The notes under the pieces: model-generated
Seen by the model: the letters and a program-made list of their open reading frames with translations, nothing else
Databases searched by the model: none
What the model was told of the DNA's origin: nothing
Shown here: in pieces, positions 32,801 through 45,149 of the stretch
Layout: each line of letters starts with the position of its first letter
Position numbering within the stretch: the first letter of the stretch is position 1
Translations under genes and position numbers: made by a program
Source: DATKZH01 sp964475955
GTDB taxonomy: Bacteria > Planctomycetota > Planctomycetia > Pirellulales > Thermoguttaceae
Reading direction: 5' to 3'
Assembly: GCA_964475955.1 (NCBI GenBank)
Contig: CAYYZY010000004.1
Span: 1-64,000 of the forward strand
DNA: 64,000 nt

Positions 32801-34758
32801 CAGTAGACGAAATAGCGGTGAAAGAGCCAACTCTCAACGAGGAACAGGCCCAGCAGGCCCCAGAGCAGAAGCGGCGCCAAATCGCCCCGGAAGCGCGACC
32901 CGACGGCCGTCGCCCCGGAAGCCCCAAGCGGCGCATCTCCCCGGGCGGGGAGGCGCGTGTCGTCGACCGACAACAGCGCCGCCGAGCCGCTTTCGCCCTG
33001 GTCGGTCGTCCAAAGGCCGAGCCGGTCGAGCTCGGCGAAGCGGGCCGCGGGCGCGACGCGCACCTCCCGCTGGCGCGCACCCGGGTCGTGCCAGGTCAAC
33101 GTCCGTCCCTCCAATTCGACCAGATCGCCGGTTCGCCGGTTCCTTCCCTCGGCCGATTCGATCCGGCTTTCGGCGGCCCAGTAGACGGAGTTGCCGATCA
33201 ACAGCGGATAGGAGGCCATGAAGGGAAGCTGCTCGGAGTGCTGGGGGCTGAACGCCATAACGACGATCCGCTGGCCGCGCACCTCGCCGGCCGACAGGAC
33301 CGGCCCCTGCGGCCCGACCCACAGCGAATCGAGCGTGCCGCCGGCCTCGAGCACCGCGGTTTGCGTCACGGCCACGCGCCCGGTGGCCACTCCGTAGAGC
33401 ACCGGGTGATCTTCCCCGGGCGCCCGGAGCGTGTCCAGCGGCAGGCCTCCGCCCTCGATCGCCGCCGCCCGAACCGGCCCCGCCGGACCGGGCGGGTTGA
33501 CGGCCACGGCCGGCACGTCGTCGGGCCACGGCTCGGGGAGCCAGCCGTCGAAGATCGCCACGTCGACCGGCGATTCCGGCGGCCAGGCCGAGGGCTCGCC
33601 GTGAAGCACTTCCAGGTCGCCCTCGCTTCCCAGCGACGAGAGGGCCAGCTCCGTGAACGGGTCGGGCGACGGGCTGATCCACAGGACGCGCACCGGCCGC
33701 AACCGGGGAATGCGCGCGTGGACCACGTCGTCCCAGGCCAGCATGTCGCCCTCGGCCGAAAGCTTGAGCGACAGGACCCGCTCGGCCTCCGGATCCTCGT
33801 CGAGGGGGATCAGAAGCGCCTCCCGTTCGCCCGGCGTGAGGGTCAGTTTGCGGAGGGCCACCAGGTTGCCGTCCAGCTCGACGTCGAGCGTCGCGGCGAC
33901 CGGTTCCTCGGCCACGCAGTGCACCTGCACGAACGCCTCGAACCGGGCCTGCTGGAGCGGTAGCCGCCGGAGCCGAAACGCCGTGATGCCGACGTTGCGC
34001 GGCTCCCGCATGGGGACGAGCACCTCCTCGACCGGCACTTCGGCGCGCGTGCCGGGCGGCCCGGGCTCGTCGTCCGAAGGGGGTGGCGGACGCCGCGCCG
34101 CGGCCGCGTCGTGGGATCGCTCCGGATCCGTCCCGGTCGCGTACTCATCGGAAGCTTCCTCCGAGCTCATCCGTCCGTCGGTGGCGTGCCAGATCACGGC
34201 CGGGGGCTCCAGCGCCGCCAGCCGCCGCGCAAGTTGCAGCGCCTCGGCCGGACGGCCCTCGATCGGACGGGCTTCGATCGAAGCCAACGCCCGGTGCACC
34301 TGGCGCCGCTCGACGGACCGAGCCAGCAGGACCTCCGGGCGGCGGTCGTAGGCCATCACGATTACGCCCGTCGAGGCCGGCAGCCCGGCCAGGCGGTCTT
34401 CGAGCCGGGCGACGGCCTCGTGGAGCCGGGTGGGCCCATGGGCGTTTCGCGCCGCCATCGACGCCGATCGATCCACCAGCACGACCACGCTGCGAAGCGT
34501 GCCGGCCGGGGGCGCCATCACCAGCCGGCCCAACGCGGCCGCCGCCCCCAGGATTACCAGCAGGCTCAACAGCAGGGAGAGGAGATACTTCAGCCGGCGG
34601 AGCCACGCCGAGTCCTGGTGTTCCCGGGCGAGCCACTTGAAAAAGGGGAGCGTGCTGGTGCGCACGGTCCTGGGGCGCGGCCGGAACAGGTAGAGCACGA
34701 TGGGCACCAGCACCAACGCACTCCACGCCAAGAACAGCGACGGATAGAGAAATCGCAT
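32800..34758 (-). CDS. BatA-like membrane protein with vWA domain
   Basis: A 652-residue protein. It opens with the BatA N-terminal helix (F-L-Y-P-S-L-F-L-A-W-S-A-L-V-L-V-P-I) and Y-L-F-R-P-R-P, a second helix near 58-82, and then a vWA domain whose MIDAS is D-R-S-A-S-M near residue 95. The central and C-terminal parts are beta-rich and probably extracytoplasmic, ending in one helix (P-L-L-L-W-G-L-L-G-L-F-L-V) that returns the tail to the membrane. It starts 2 bases after the DUF58 gene and overlaps the next gene by one base. BatA proteins are metal-dependent adhesion partners of MoxR ATPases. Confidence 0.86.
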   Translation of the reverse strand: MRFLYPSLFLAWSALVLVPIVLYLFRPRPRTVRTSTLPFFKWLAREHQDSAWLRRLKYLLSLLLSLLVILGAAAALGRLVMAPPAGTLRSVVVLVDRSASMAARNAHGPTRLHEAVARLEDRLAGLPASTGVIVMAYDRRPEVLLARSVERRQVHRALASIEARPIEGRPAEALQLARRLAALEPPAVIWHATDGRMSSEEASDEYATGTDPERSHDAAAARRPPPPSDDEPGPPGTRAEVPVEEVLVPMREPRNVGITAFRLRRLPLQQARFEAFVQVHCVAEEPVAATLDVELDGNLVALRKLTLTPGEREALLIPLDEDPEAERVLSLKLSAEGDMLAWDDVVHARIPRLRPVRVLWISPSPDPFTELALSSLGSEGDLEVLHGEPSAWPPESPVDVAIFDGWLPEPWPDDVPAVAVNPPGPAGPVRAAAIEGGGLPLDTLRAPGEDHPVLYGVATGRVAVTQTAVLEAGGTLDSLWVGPQGPVLSAGEVRGQRIVVMAFSPQHSEQLPFMASYPLLIGNSVYWAAESRIESAEGRNRRTGDLVELEGRTLTWHDPGARQREVRVAPAARFAELDRLGLWTTDQGESGSAALLSVDDTRLPARGDAPLGASGATAVGSRFRGDLAPLLLWGLLGLFLVESWLFHRYFVY

Positions 34759-34760
34759 GC

Positions 34761-35666
34761 CTAGCCCGTCTCCGCCAGCGCGTTACCCCGGGAAAGCAGG
34801 TCCAGAAGCGCATCTTCGAACGGGCGGTCGACGGTCCAGGGGAAGTAGTCGATCCGGCGGCGCATGCAGAACCGGTGTACGTCGTCCAGGTACGCCCGAA
34901 ACGCGTCGGTGTAGCGGGCCAGCTCGCGCCGGGTCATCCAGATTCGGCGGACCTCGGCGGTCTCCACGTCGACCAGCCGGATTTCCCCTTCGAGTTGCGG
35001 CTCCTTCTCGAGCGGATGCAGCACCTGGATGACGTGCGTGTCGGCCGGCCAGCGCGTCGCCTGCAACAGGGCCTCGGTGGAAAGCTCCGGCGACCGGCCC
35101 AAGAGGTCGGAGATCACGAACACCATGCCGCGGCGGTCGCGGCTGGGCCGGAACTGCCGAAGCGCCCCGACCAGGTCGGTCGCTCCGCCGAACGGCAGCT
35201 CGGCCATCTGGTTGAGCAGGAAGTGGACGTGCCCCTGCCCCTTCATCGGCTGGGTCTCGCGGCGGAGCGTATCGGCCAGGCTGAGCACCGAGACGCGATG
35301 TTCTCCCAGAAGCGCCAGGTACGCCAGCGCAACCGCCATGCGCAGGGCCATCACCCGCTTTTCCGGAAACGGTTCGACCATCGACTGGCTGCGGTCGACG
35401 AGCACGTGGACGTGGAATTCCTGCACGGCCTCGAAGATGCGGATGAACGGTTTTTCCAGCCGGGCGAACAGGCGCCAGTCGATGGTGCGGAAGTCGTCGC
35501 CCGGCGTGTAGCGGCGGTGCTCTTTGAACTCGCGCGTGAACCCGGTGGCCGGCGTAGCCTCCAAACCGCGCCGCTGCAAGAGCCGGCGCTTGCGCAGCTT
35601 GAAGAACAACGACCGCAGGCGGCCGAGGAACTTCGCGTCGAACAACTCGTCGTAGTTACCGGGCAT
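34761..35666 (-). CDS. DUF58 protein
   Basis: A 301-residue soluble protein. The ATG at 35666 lies 11 bases inside the end of the upstream gene, which is typical of coupled operons; in-frame sequence further upstream is the shadow of that gene. The DUF58 signature is clear: G-F-T-R-E-F-K-E-H-R-R-Y-T-P-G-D-D-F-R-T-I-D-W near residues 40-62, followed by a vWA-like half with V-L-V-D-R-S-Q-S-M near 88-96 and a MIDAS-like D-x-S-x-S arrangement. DUF58 proteins occur beside MoxR ATPases and vWA membrane proteins and are thought to help assemble or quality-control envelope complexes. Confidence 0.92.
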   Translation of the reverse strand: MPGNYDELFDAKFLGRLRSLFFKLRKRRLLQRRGLEATPATGFTREFKEHRRYTPGDDFRTIDWRLFARLEKPFIRIFEAVQEFHVHVLVDRSQSMVEPFPEKRVMALRMAVALAYLALLGEHRVSVLSLADTLRRETQPMKGQGHVHFLLNQMAELPFGGATDLVGALRQFRPSRDRRGMVFVISDLLGRSPELSTEALLQATRWPADTHVIQVLHPLEKEPQLEGEIRLVDVETAEVRRIWMTRRELARYTDAFRAYLDDVHRFCMRRRIDYFPWTVDRPFEDALLDLLSRGNALAETG

Positions 35667-38600
35667 CGACTTCCTGCTCCGCCAAAGCCACCACCCGATG
35701 GGGCGATACCGTCGTGTAGAGCACGCCGCGAGCGACGTGGCTGATCCGCGGCGCGTGCAAGCCCGATACGCCGGGAAAACGTCCCGGCGCGTAGCGCCCG
35801 GCATAATAACTCGGCTGTCCGTACCCCGAAGAATAGCCCATACCGCCCAGTACGGGCATAGAGTAGCCTGAGGGGTAGACCGACGAGCCCCCGGGTGAAG
35901 CGCTCGTCACCGGGGCGGCGGAGCCGGACGACGCGGCGTCGAGCAGCTCGTCGGGCCAGTCCGCCCGAAACGCCCGGCCGGCCGTCAGCGCGTTGATGCA
36001 GAGGATCCCGCCCGGGCCCACGGCGTAGACGCGCGGGCCGTCGATCACGGCCTGGATGGGGGTAATCGCCGGTCCCGTGGCGATCTCCGCGAGCCCGAAT
36101 TCCTTGGCGGTGCCCTTGCCGACGTCGACGAACCGGAGCACGTTGCCGTCCAGGAGGCAAACCACGCGGCCCGAAATGCCCACCACCTGGCCGTTCGCCG
36201 AGACCCGCTTCCCCGCCAGCGGCAGGTCGGTGGGGATGATCTGCACCCCCGAGGAGTCGAACAGCAACAGCCAGCGTGCGAGCAGGCCGGCGCGCCCGGC
36301 CTGGCCCTGGCGACGTTGCGACGCCCAGGCGACCGCCGGGGCGGCCAGGCTCACTTCGCCCGGCGGCGGCGTGAACGGAGCCGATTGGGCCGCCGAGCCC
36401 ATCTGCAAGTAGTTGAGGAACTGAACCGACTGGCCCGCCGGTGGATTGGGGCGGTACGGCGACCGGACGGTCGCGTATTGCGAACCGGGCGTCGCGCCGG
36501 AGGTGAATCGCGGGGTGGAGGTCGGGGCCGGCGAATCGCGGAGCTTCAAGGGGAACTTGCGCACGCGCCAGGGCTCGAACGACCACTCCTCCTCGCCGCT
36601 GGTCAAGTCGACGATCGCGGTCCGCGGCCCGAAGATCAGCAGCCGATCACCGTGAAGGTCGGCCCCGGAGTTGTACCACGTGGCCGCTGCCGGCGTGACC
36701 GGCGGGGCGTAGGTTTGCTCCCAAACGATCTTCCCGGTCGCCGGGTCGATCCGGGTCAACGTGCCGGAGGATGGGTCGTACGACAGCAGGTGCTCCCCCT
36801 CGAGCAGCAACGAGGCCGGCGCCGGGGCCGGCGTGTTGCCGGTCGCCGGCGGCGCGCCGGCAACGGCGCCCACGTCGGCCCGCCAGAGCACGCGCCCGTC
36901 CTCCACCGCGTGGCACGCGACCTCGCCGGGGCCGGGCACGTAGAAACGCCCCTGCCCGTCCGATACGGGCGTCGACGGCAGCGCCAGTTGCGCCAAAAGC
37001 ATCTGCCGCGTTCTCTGGAGCTGTTGGGCCGCCGCGGCCCGCTGCGCCGCGGGCATGTGGGCAAGCGACTGCTGCGACTGCTGGATCTGCTGCAACTGCT
37101 GCTGGAGGTTGAAATGCGAATGCCGCGCTCCGCCCGCCATGAGCATCGCGGCCGGCAACACCTCGCGCCGCCAGAGCAGCCTGCCGGTGGCCGCTTCGAT
37201 ACAGTGCCCCGTGCCCGCCGAGTCGCAAATCAGCGTACGCTTCTCGGTGAGCGGCACGACGGCGCTGACCACGGTCTGCGATCGGGTCTCGTAGGCCCAC
37301 TTGACGCGGAACCGGGGCGAAGGACCCTGCTGCGGCCCGGGGCGAGGCACGGGCCGCGGCACGGCCGCGGTGAGCATCTTGCGGGCGCGCTCCAACGAGA
37401 TCGTGATCCCGTCCGGGAAGGCGATTCTCGGCTTCCTCTCCTCGCCCTCTTCCCAGGAGCCCGTGAGCCGTTCGGCGACTCGGCCGAGCTCGGCGATTGC
37501 CTCGTCGCGCGCGGCGTCGCGGCCCAACCGGTCGAGCAGGTAGGCGCGAATCCACGTGATCCACAACCACTGCTGGTCGCTTCGGGCCGCGGGCTCGACG
37601 GCGTCGAGACAGATGAGTGCTTCCGAAAGCGCGTCGTCCCGGTCATCGGCCAGGCAACGGCCGACGTCGCGCCAGTACGAGTCGGAGAGGTGCGCCTCGA
37701 GCAGTCGACGGGTCTCCTCCGAAAGCGGCATCTTCTCCACGCCCGCCAGCAGCTTCTGGATCGCCGTGCGCAGCCGACGCTCGTCGCCCGAGGTGGCCAG
37801 CGCCGTAAGCCACTGTTCCCATGCGTTGCGGTCGGTCGGATTGAGCTCGGTGAGCCGCTCCAGCGCGCGGACGACCTGCCTCCGCCCCTGCGGGTGCCGG
37901 GCGAGCAGCGGGCGAAGCGCGCTGAGCACCGCCGTGTCCTGGATCTTCGCGACGTCGATCTTCTCCACCAGCGCCGCAACCAGATCGTGGCGCTCCTTTT
38001 TGGCGTGCAAATGGGCCAATCGTGCACGGTACTGGTCGGCGTGCTCGGAATCCTCTTCGGCGAGCCGGGCCAACTCCTCCTCGACGGCGACCGATTCGCC
38101 CGGCTCGTCCTCCAAAATCGCCACCAACTGCCGCCGCAGCCGGATGCGGAAATCGCCGGGAAGCTCACCGGCCAGGTCGCTTTCGAGCATGGCCGCGGTC
38201 TCTTGGCGGCGGCCGCTTCGGGCGGCGATCTCGGCGAAGGCCAGGCGTCGCTCCAGGCGATTGGCCGTCCACTCGCCGGGCTCTTCGTCGAGCCGACCCT
38301 GCTCCGCCTCGAGGAACGCCTCGACCGTGTCGAACTCCTCGTGGAACACCACGGCCGACTCGAGCCACTGCCGGTAGCGGGCCGCCGTGTCGGCCAGCGC
38401 GCGGCTCTCGGCGATCAACTCCTCCCCTGCCCGCGAATGCCCCAGCCGCCGCTCCACCGAAAGCAGGATCGCGCGGAGATCGAGGTCCTCGGGCTGCTCC
38501 TCCAGACGAGCGTGCAGCACCCCCCGGGCTTCGACGAGCAGGTCCTGCTCGATCATGAACTGGACCAGGTCGAGCACGTTTTCCAGGCTGGCCTCCCGGG

Positions 38601-40001
38601 CCGGGATCGACTCGAATAGCTCCCGCAGCCGGCGCCGGTCGCCGGTCGCCAGGTAGGTCTCGGCCAACTCGCGCCGCACGTCGAGCCGCGACGGCTCCAG
38701 CTTCACCACGCGGCGGAACAGCTCCAGCGCGTCTTCGGTGAGCAGCGACCGGCGCAGGAATCGGGCCGTCTCCAGCAGGTGCGCGGCCCGCTCGTCGGGC
38801 GCCAACGTGTCGACGAGGCCGTTGAGCGCCCCGAGCGCTTCCTCGGGACGGCCCAGCAGATAGAGCGTTCGGACGTAGAGCGACACCAGGTCGGGCCGGT
38901 CCGACTGCGCTTCGATCCGCTCGGCGAGGTACTTCTCGCGCCCGTGAACGTCGCGCAGCAGATCGAGCATTTCGAGGGTCCGCCTCTCGATCGCGGCCGA
39001 TCGGGGCATCCGCTGGCCGGCTTCGAACAGCACCGCGAGGGCGTCGCGGCGCCGCTGAAGCCCGGCCAGCACCTGCGCCAGGTCGAGGGCCGCGGCTTCG
39101 TCGAGCGGATTCTCGTCGACGCGCTGCCGCGCGGCCGCGATCAGCGACTCGCGTTCGGCTTCGCTGTCGACCAGCCCGAGGCGCCGACGGACGATCTGGC
39201 CGCGCCGCCAATAGTCGGCCGTCAACTTCGCCAGCAGGCGGTCGAGCCGCGCACCGGCGGCCGCGCGCCGGCCCAGGCCGACTTCCGCCACGGCCGCCTC
39301 CAGCTCCATGCTGACCATCGTCTCCGGGGGCGGCGGCGCGGGCGGTTCCGCCTCGAGAACCGCAAGCGCCGGCTCGAAGAACTCGTACTCGTTCATCCGC
39401 CGTGCCACTTCGAGGCGCTCGTCGGGCCCCTCGACCAGCGAGGCCAGCGCCCGCAGGTGCTTTTCCGCCAGGTCCCGGCGACCGGCCTCCACGGCCAGCG
39501 GCAGCAAGCGGTCGACCCAGGCCACCTTGCGCCGCGGCCGGTCCTCGCGCTCGATCGCCTGGTCGAGCTGCTCCAGGGCGCGCGGATCGTGCCGCTTGTG
39601 ATAGACTTCGTAGAGCACGTATCGCAGGTAGGCGTTTTCGGGAAACTGCGCCGCGGCGGCCTGGGCGGCGCGGACGACGTCGGCGTCGCCGGTGGCCGCC
39701 AGCAGCCGCACCAGCACCGTGCGCGCGGCCGCGTCCTGGGGATACTGGGCCACGTGCGCCCGATACATCCCCAGCAGCTCGTCGACCTTGCCCGCGGTGC
39801 GGTACATCGACACGAGCTGCTCCAGCGGCGGTCCCAGCGACGGGTCGTGGTGCAGGGCGGTCCGAAACGCGAGCGACCGGGCGTCGAGATCCTCATCCTC
39901 CGACGACGGGTCCTGCGCCCGCGCCGGCCGCACGCCCCACGGCCCGGCAAGCGCCGTCCACGCGACCAACGCGACCAACACGACCGAGCATCGCCTGCTT
40001 C

Positions 40002-40005
<4 letters not shown>
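35656..40005 (-). CDS. Giant secreted TPR / PQQ-propeller protein
   Basis: A 1449-residue protein. The ATG at 40005 overlaps the MoxR stop (ATGA) and begins a signal peptide (~1-31, ending A-R-A). Residues ~35-850 are helical tetratricopeptide-like repeats with many R-E/E-L-A/Y-L-A-T-G-D motifs. A Pro-rich joint near 895-905 leads into a C-terminal PQQ-like propeller (A-V-V-P-L-T-E-K-R-T-L-I-C-D-S-A-G-T-G, W-E-Q-T-Y-A-P). A Gln-rich helical insertion lies near 965-1000 (repeated Q-Q-L-Q-Q-I-Q-Q-S-Q-Q). Its place between MoxR and DUF58 genes makes it the likely extracytoplasmic client or scaffold of that system. Most MoxR operons lack such a protein. Confidence 0.85.
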
Positions 40006-41048
<1,043 letters not shown>

Positions 41049-42966
41049 CGAGTCGTCTCCTGAGCGCGGTGAAGTATCGGAGGACCTGCTCGCGCCGCGA
41101 GAGCGGCAACGGCTCTTCGGCCAGGGCTTCCTCTTCCGTCCTGATGAAGTCGACGGCCAACTGTTGCGACTCCCGTAGCGTCCCTTCGCGATGGGCCGAC
41201 TGTTCAACCTGCCGGACGCGCGACGGCCCCTCGGCGGAGACCCGCGCGTCGACCACGCCGGTGCCGGTCGACTCGAGTGGACGAGTCGCCGTGTTGCCGT
41301 AGGCGGCCGAGCCGTGGCCCGCGAAATGGCCCCCGTCGCCCGCGCTTGGGCTCGCCGTCGTGCCGGGAACCGGCACCGCCCCGGCCAACTGCCCCGCCCC
41401 GGCCCCCTGACCGAGACCGGAGCCGGCGCCCTGCCCTTGCCCAGTTCCCTGCCCCGACCCTTGGCACGCGCCCTGGCAAGCGCCGCCGCACTGGGGGCAC
41501 GCCCCCGTCCCGGGAATCGGCGCGACCGGGGCCCCCGGAACGGGAGCCGCGCGTTGGCCGGAGGCCGGGTTCGCGCCGGTGGCGGGCACGGGCGTCTGGC
41601 CTGAAGCGCCCGGCGATGCCCGACCGAGGGCGACCCGCGCTCCCGGGGTCGCCTGCCCGAGTTGGCCTTGGGTGATCGCTCCCAACTGGTGTTGGAGGGG
41701 CACGTTTCCCAACGCCTGGAGCTGCTGGGCGCCCAACGGCTGCAAGCCCGACTGGCGGTTGCCGAGCTGCGCGAGCCGCCGAATGGCCGGCGGCTTGCGC
41801 CCGAAGATCTGTTGGCCTGCGCTGCGCAGTTGCCGGGCGAGCTGCTGGAGTCGCTGGCGTGAAAGCCGCCGCAGCCGGGATCGGTCGAGCGCCTTGGCCA
41901 GGCGCTGGAACTGATCGGCCGCGTCCTTGGGCCGCTTCTTGCGCAGCCCATCGTGCGCCTTGTCGAGGTGCTTTCCGATCAGTCCCTCCTTGTCGGCGCG
42001 CGTGGCCACGTCGAGCGACTGCTTGAGGGCCTCTTCGATGCGACGTGCCTCCTCCCGGGAAAGGTCCTCGCGGTCGAGCCGGTCGGCCAGCTTCTCCGCT
42101 TCGTCGGAGCCCTTCTCGAAGTCCTTGGCTCGAAGCGTCGAACCCAGGTCGGCCGTGTCGGCGTGGCGAGCCAGCTCCTCGAGCATCTTGGAGGAGAGCT
42201 CGTCGTCGCCGGCCGGGTCGAGCGATTCGGCCAGCTCCTCGGCCATGTGGGCCCTCTTTTCCAACTCGTCCAGCACGCCGCGCTGGGTCTGGTCGTCGAG
42301 CGAACGGAGCTTCTCGGCGGTCTCCCGGACCGCGTCCTTGAGCCTCTCAAGTTCCTCCCTTTCCTCAGGCGCGAGGCCCTCGTCCTCGTCCGGAACCCGG
42401 ATCCGGCGCGCGAGCACGCGGCCCGCCTCGGCGGCCTGCGCCCGGGCCGCCGGATCGACGCCGGGCACCTCGGCCGGCGACGGCCCCACCGAAAGCAGGC
42501 CGACCAGCCCCACCAGCGCCGCCGGCAGGGCCCACGCCCGATGCGCCAGGCGCGCGGGCAGATCGCGCGCCAAGCGGGCGGCCTCCGCTTCGAGCCGCCG
42601 GGCCGCGCGGCGCAGATGCACCTCTTCGCCCGCGTCGCGCCCCGCCTGCGACGCGAAGCAGTAGGCCGAAACGAACATCTCCTTCCGGCCGGCCACTTCG
42701 TCCCAGTAGGCCAGGGCGGCCTCGGGCGACGGGCGCGCAAGCCACGCGCCCAGGGCCGTCGTCGCCAGCCACAGGGGCACCAGGGCCAGGGTTCCCAGCG
42801 CGATCCACCACGGCCACTCGAAGTACCACGCGGCGAGCACGAGCACGGCCGCCGTCGGAAAAACCCCCACGGCCGTGCGACCCAGCCAGCGGAACCACCG
42901 CGCCACGACCAAGCGGCGCACCACGCGCCGGGAGACCGCCGGGAAGGTCAGCGTCTCGGGCTTCGT

Positions 42967-43067
42967 CATGGCCGCACGTCCTCCAAAACGGCCTCACGCC
43001 GGGTCACGGCCGGAGGTCTTCCAAAGGCGCCCCCGGGCCGGGTCACGGCCTCAGGTCCTCCAAAAGG
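42967..43067. repeat. Three degenerate copies of a 24-base gene end
   Basis: On the minus strand the end of the upstream gene (CTTTTGGAGGACCTGAGGCC plus TGA, 43043-43067) is repeated at 43004-43027 and at 42967-42990. Each copy still reads L-E-D-(L/V)-R-P in some frame. The last copy supplies the GGAGGACG ribosome site and the ATG (GGCCATGA in place of GGCCGTGA) of the next gene. Copy spacing is 37-39 bases. Confidence 0.85.
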
Positions 43068-45136
43068 GCTTCGACGCTGCGGCGGACCTCCGGGTCGGTC
43101 GTCTGCCCCAGCGTCTCGTCCAGTTGTCGCCTGGCCAGATGGCCCAGCTCGGCCAACGCCTCCTTGGCCGCTTTTCGCTTCGTGTATTCGGGGTGGCCCA
43201 GCTCGCGGATCCACTGGGCGACCTTGGCGCGCACGGAATCGGGAACCGTGGGGGCGGGGACGCGAAATTCGACGACGTCGAGCGTCGGCACGTGGGCCAG
43301 GCCGTCGCCCCATCGCACGGGCAAGACCAACTCCTCGAACCGGCCTTCGACCGTGCCCCCATCCCAAAGCTCCGCCTCGAACCGCGGCCCGCCGGAATCC
43401 TCGGCCGCCCCCTCGCCGACGCGCCGCAAGAGCCGGATCTGGCTCGGCGGCACCGGGATCTTTTGCCCCGCCGAGAGGAAATGGACCGCCTCGAGGTCGA
43501 TCGGCCCGACCAGCACGTTGTCGCCTTCGAGCAGCAAATGCGGGGCCGAAATCTCCCGGTCGACCTCTTCCTGCTCCAGCGCGGGGGCGGCACCCGCGGT
43601 TAGGCGGCGGAGGTCCACCGGCGAGAACTCCTGCTCGCCGAAAAGGAGCGTGTTGAACGAGAGGGCCGAGCGACCCACGAAGGCGAACAACCGGCTGCCG
43701 TCGCGCAGCACCAGATGGTGGCCGATCCGCGCTTCCGCGGCGAACAGGCGGCGGACCTGGTCCAGCGCGATCGGCCGGCTTCCCCACGGCGTGGTGGCGG
43801 CGACCTCCTGCTCGGCCGCCCCGACCAGCGCCAGGCGGTCGCCTTCGACCGTCTCGAGCATGGCGACCACCTCCTCCGCCGGTTTGCCCTCCTCCGCACG
43901 CTCGCGCATCACCAGCCGGTCGAGGTTCTCGGCGTCGAGCTCCAACTCCAGGCCGCTGTTCATGGTAAACCGTAACGCCTCGACCGAGATCGGGCCGTTG
44001 AGCACCTGGCCGTCGGCCAGGAACACGCGGTAGGTTCCGCCGGTCCACAACGGTCCGGCCAGGGCCGCCACGTCTTCAAGGGATAGCGGCAACTCGCCGT
44101 GCCGGGTGCGGATGGAAAGCCCCTTGCACGAGGCCGTGCCGTTGAGCCGCGTCTCGCCGCCCGCCGCGAGCACGTCGGCCGCTTGCCGTTCGACGCCGAG
44201 GGATTCGAGCGACAGAAGCGACCCCGCGTCGCTGGCGCCGAAGCCGCCGCGGCCCAGGTTGACGATCGTGCGCCGCAGGTCGCGCGGCAGGTCGCGGAGC
44301 CAGTCCCGCGAGGTGAACGGCTTCATCAGGGCGGCGGCCGCCTTCGCCGACGGGATCGACGCCAGCCGCCGCTGGGCCATCCCGTGCAGGAGCGACGCCG
44401 TCTTGCCCGGCGCCACGGTGAGCGTGTAGCTGAACGTGATTTGGTGGTTCGACTGGTTCTGGATCGCGGGCCGGACCTTGCTTCGGGTCCCGCCCAGGTG
44501 AAACACGACCGACAACTGCTGCCTGCTCGGATGCCCCACGAAGATGATGCCCGTATCCTTCTCACCCAGCATCGCCCCGGCCGGCTTGCCCGAATCGGTC
44601 ACCAGCGCCAGGCCGGGCCCCCGGCCCATGCTCGACCGGAGCGTGACGTTGGCGGTGATCGGCGCGGGCGTGGCGTTGTGGAACATGTCGACGTAGCGGA
44701 CGGCGGCCGCCTTCAGGTCGACCCTCACCCGCCGCGTCACCGTGAGGTTCGACACCTGGCGCGTCAGGACGTACTCGCTGCCGTCGGGCGTCATCATGGC
44801 CGTTTGGGCCGAGCTGAACTGATGGTTGTTGACCGAGAGGACGGCCCCGCCGTCGAAGCAGTCGTTCGAGCCGTCGTTGATGGTGCCCTGCGGGGTAACG
44901 TCCCACCGAAACCCCTGCGAGTCGGTCTTGTGCGTGTAGTTCGCCGGAACCAGTTGCTGCGGCGGAGCGGCCCCAAGCGGACCGGCCAGGCACGCCGCCG
45001 CGACCACCGCCCGGCAAAACGCCCCCCATCGCCGATTCGAGCCGGCGGCCCGGCCGTGGGCCTCGGCGGCACGAACGGCCCTCGCCGATACGGCCGCGGC
45101 TGACGAGGTTCGCAAGGTTCCGATCCGGTTGCTCAT
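43043..45136 (-). CDS. Secreted protein of unknown function, paralogue of 45150-47237
   Basis: A 697-residue protein. The first ~55 residues include an Arg/Ala-rich lead and a hydrophobic stretch (A-V-V-A-A-A-C-L-A-G-P-L-G-A-A), so the true start may be internal. The N-terminal half aligns with the neighbouring paralogue: L-V-P-A-N-Y, Q-G-F-R-W-D-V-T-P-Q-G, M-M-T-P-D-G-S-E-Y-V-L, R-V-R-V-D-L-K-A-A-A-V-R-Y-V-D, L-L-H-G-M-A-Q-R-R. The second half has repeated strands of the form G-x-V/L-x-G-P-I-x-x-E-A-x-x-F (L-N-G-P-I-S-V-E-A-L-R-F; L-V-G-P-I-D-L-E-A-V-H-F), like Sm-type small beta-barrels stacked in a row. The C-terminal ~60 residues are helical and resemble a HEAT-like repeat. Function unknown; first genes of the MoxR operon. 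Confidence 0.75.
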   Translation of the reverse strand: MSNRIGTLRTSSAAAVSARAVRAAEAHGRAAGSNRRWGAFCRAVVAAACLAGPLGAAPPQQLVPANYTHKTDSQGFRWDVTPQGTINDGSNDCFDGGAVLSVNNHQFSSAQTAMMTPDGSEYVLTRQVSNLTVTRRVRVDLKAAAVRYVDMFHNATPAPITANVTLRSSMGRGPGLALVTDSGKPAGAMLGEKDTGIIFVGHPSRQQLSVVFHLGGTRSKVRPAIQNQSNHQITFSYTLTVAPGKTASLLHGMAQRRLASIPSAKAAAALMKPFTSRDWLRDLPRDLRRTIVNLGRGGFGASDAGSLLSLESLGVERQAADVLAAGGETRLNGTASCKGLSIRTRHGELPLSLEDVAALAGPLWTGGTYRVFLADGQVLNGPISVEALRFTMNSGLELELDAENLDRLVMRERAEEGKPAEEVVAMLETVEGDRLALVGAAEQEVAATTPWGSRPIALDQVRRLFAAEARIGHHLVLRDGSRLFAFVGRSALSFNTLLFGEQEFSPVDLRRLTAGAAPALEQEEVDREISAPHLLLEGDNVLVGPIDLEAVHFLSAGQKIPVPPSQIRLLRRVGEGAAEDSGGPRFEAELWDGGTVEGRFEELVLPVRWGDGLAHVPTLDVVEFRVPAPTVPDSVRAKVAQWIRELGHPEYTKRKAAKEALAELGHLARRQLDETLGQTTDPEVRRSVEALLEDLRP

Positions 45137-45149
45137 CGGCCCTCTCCGG

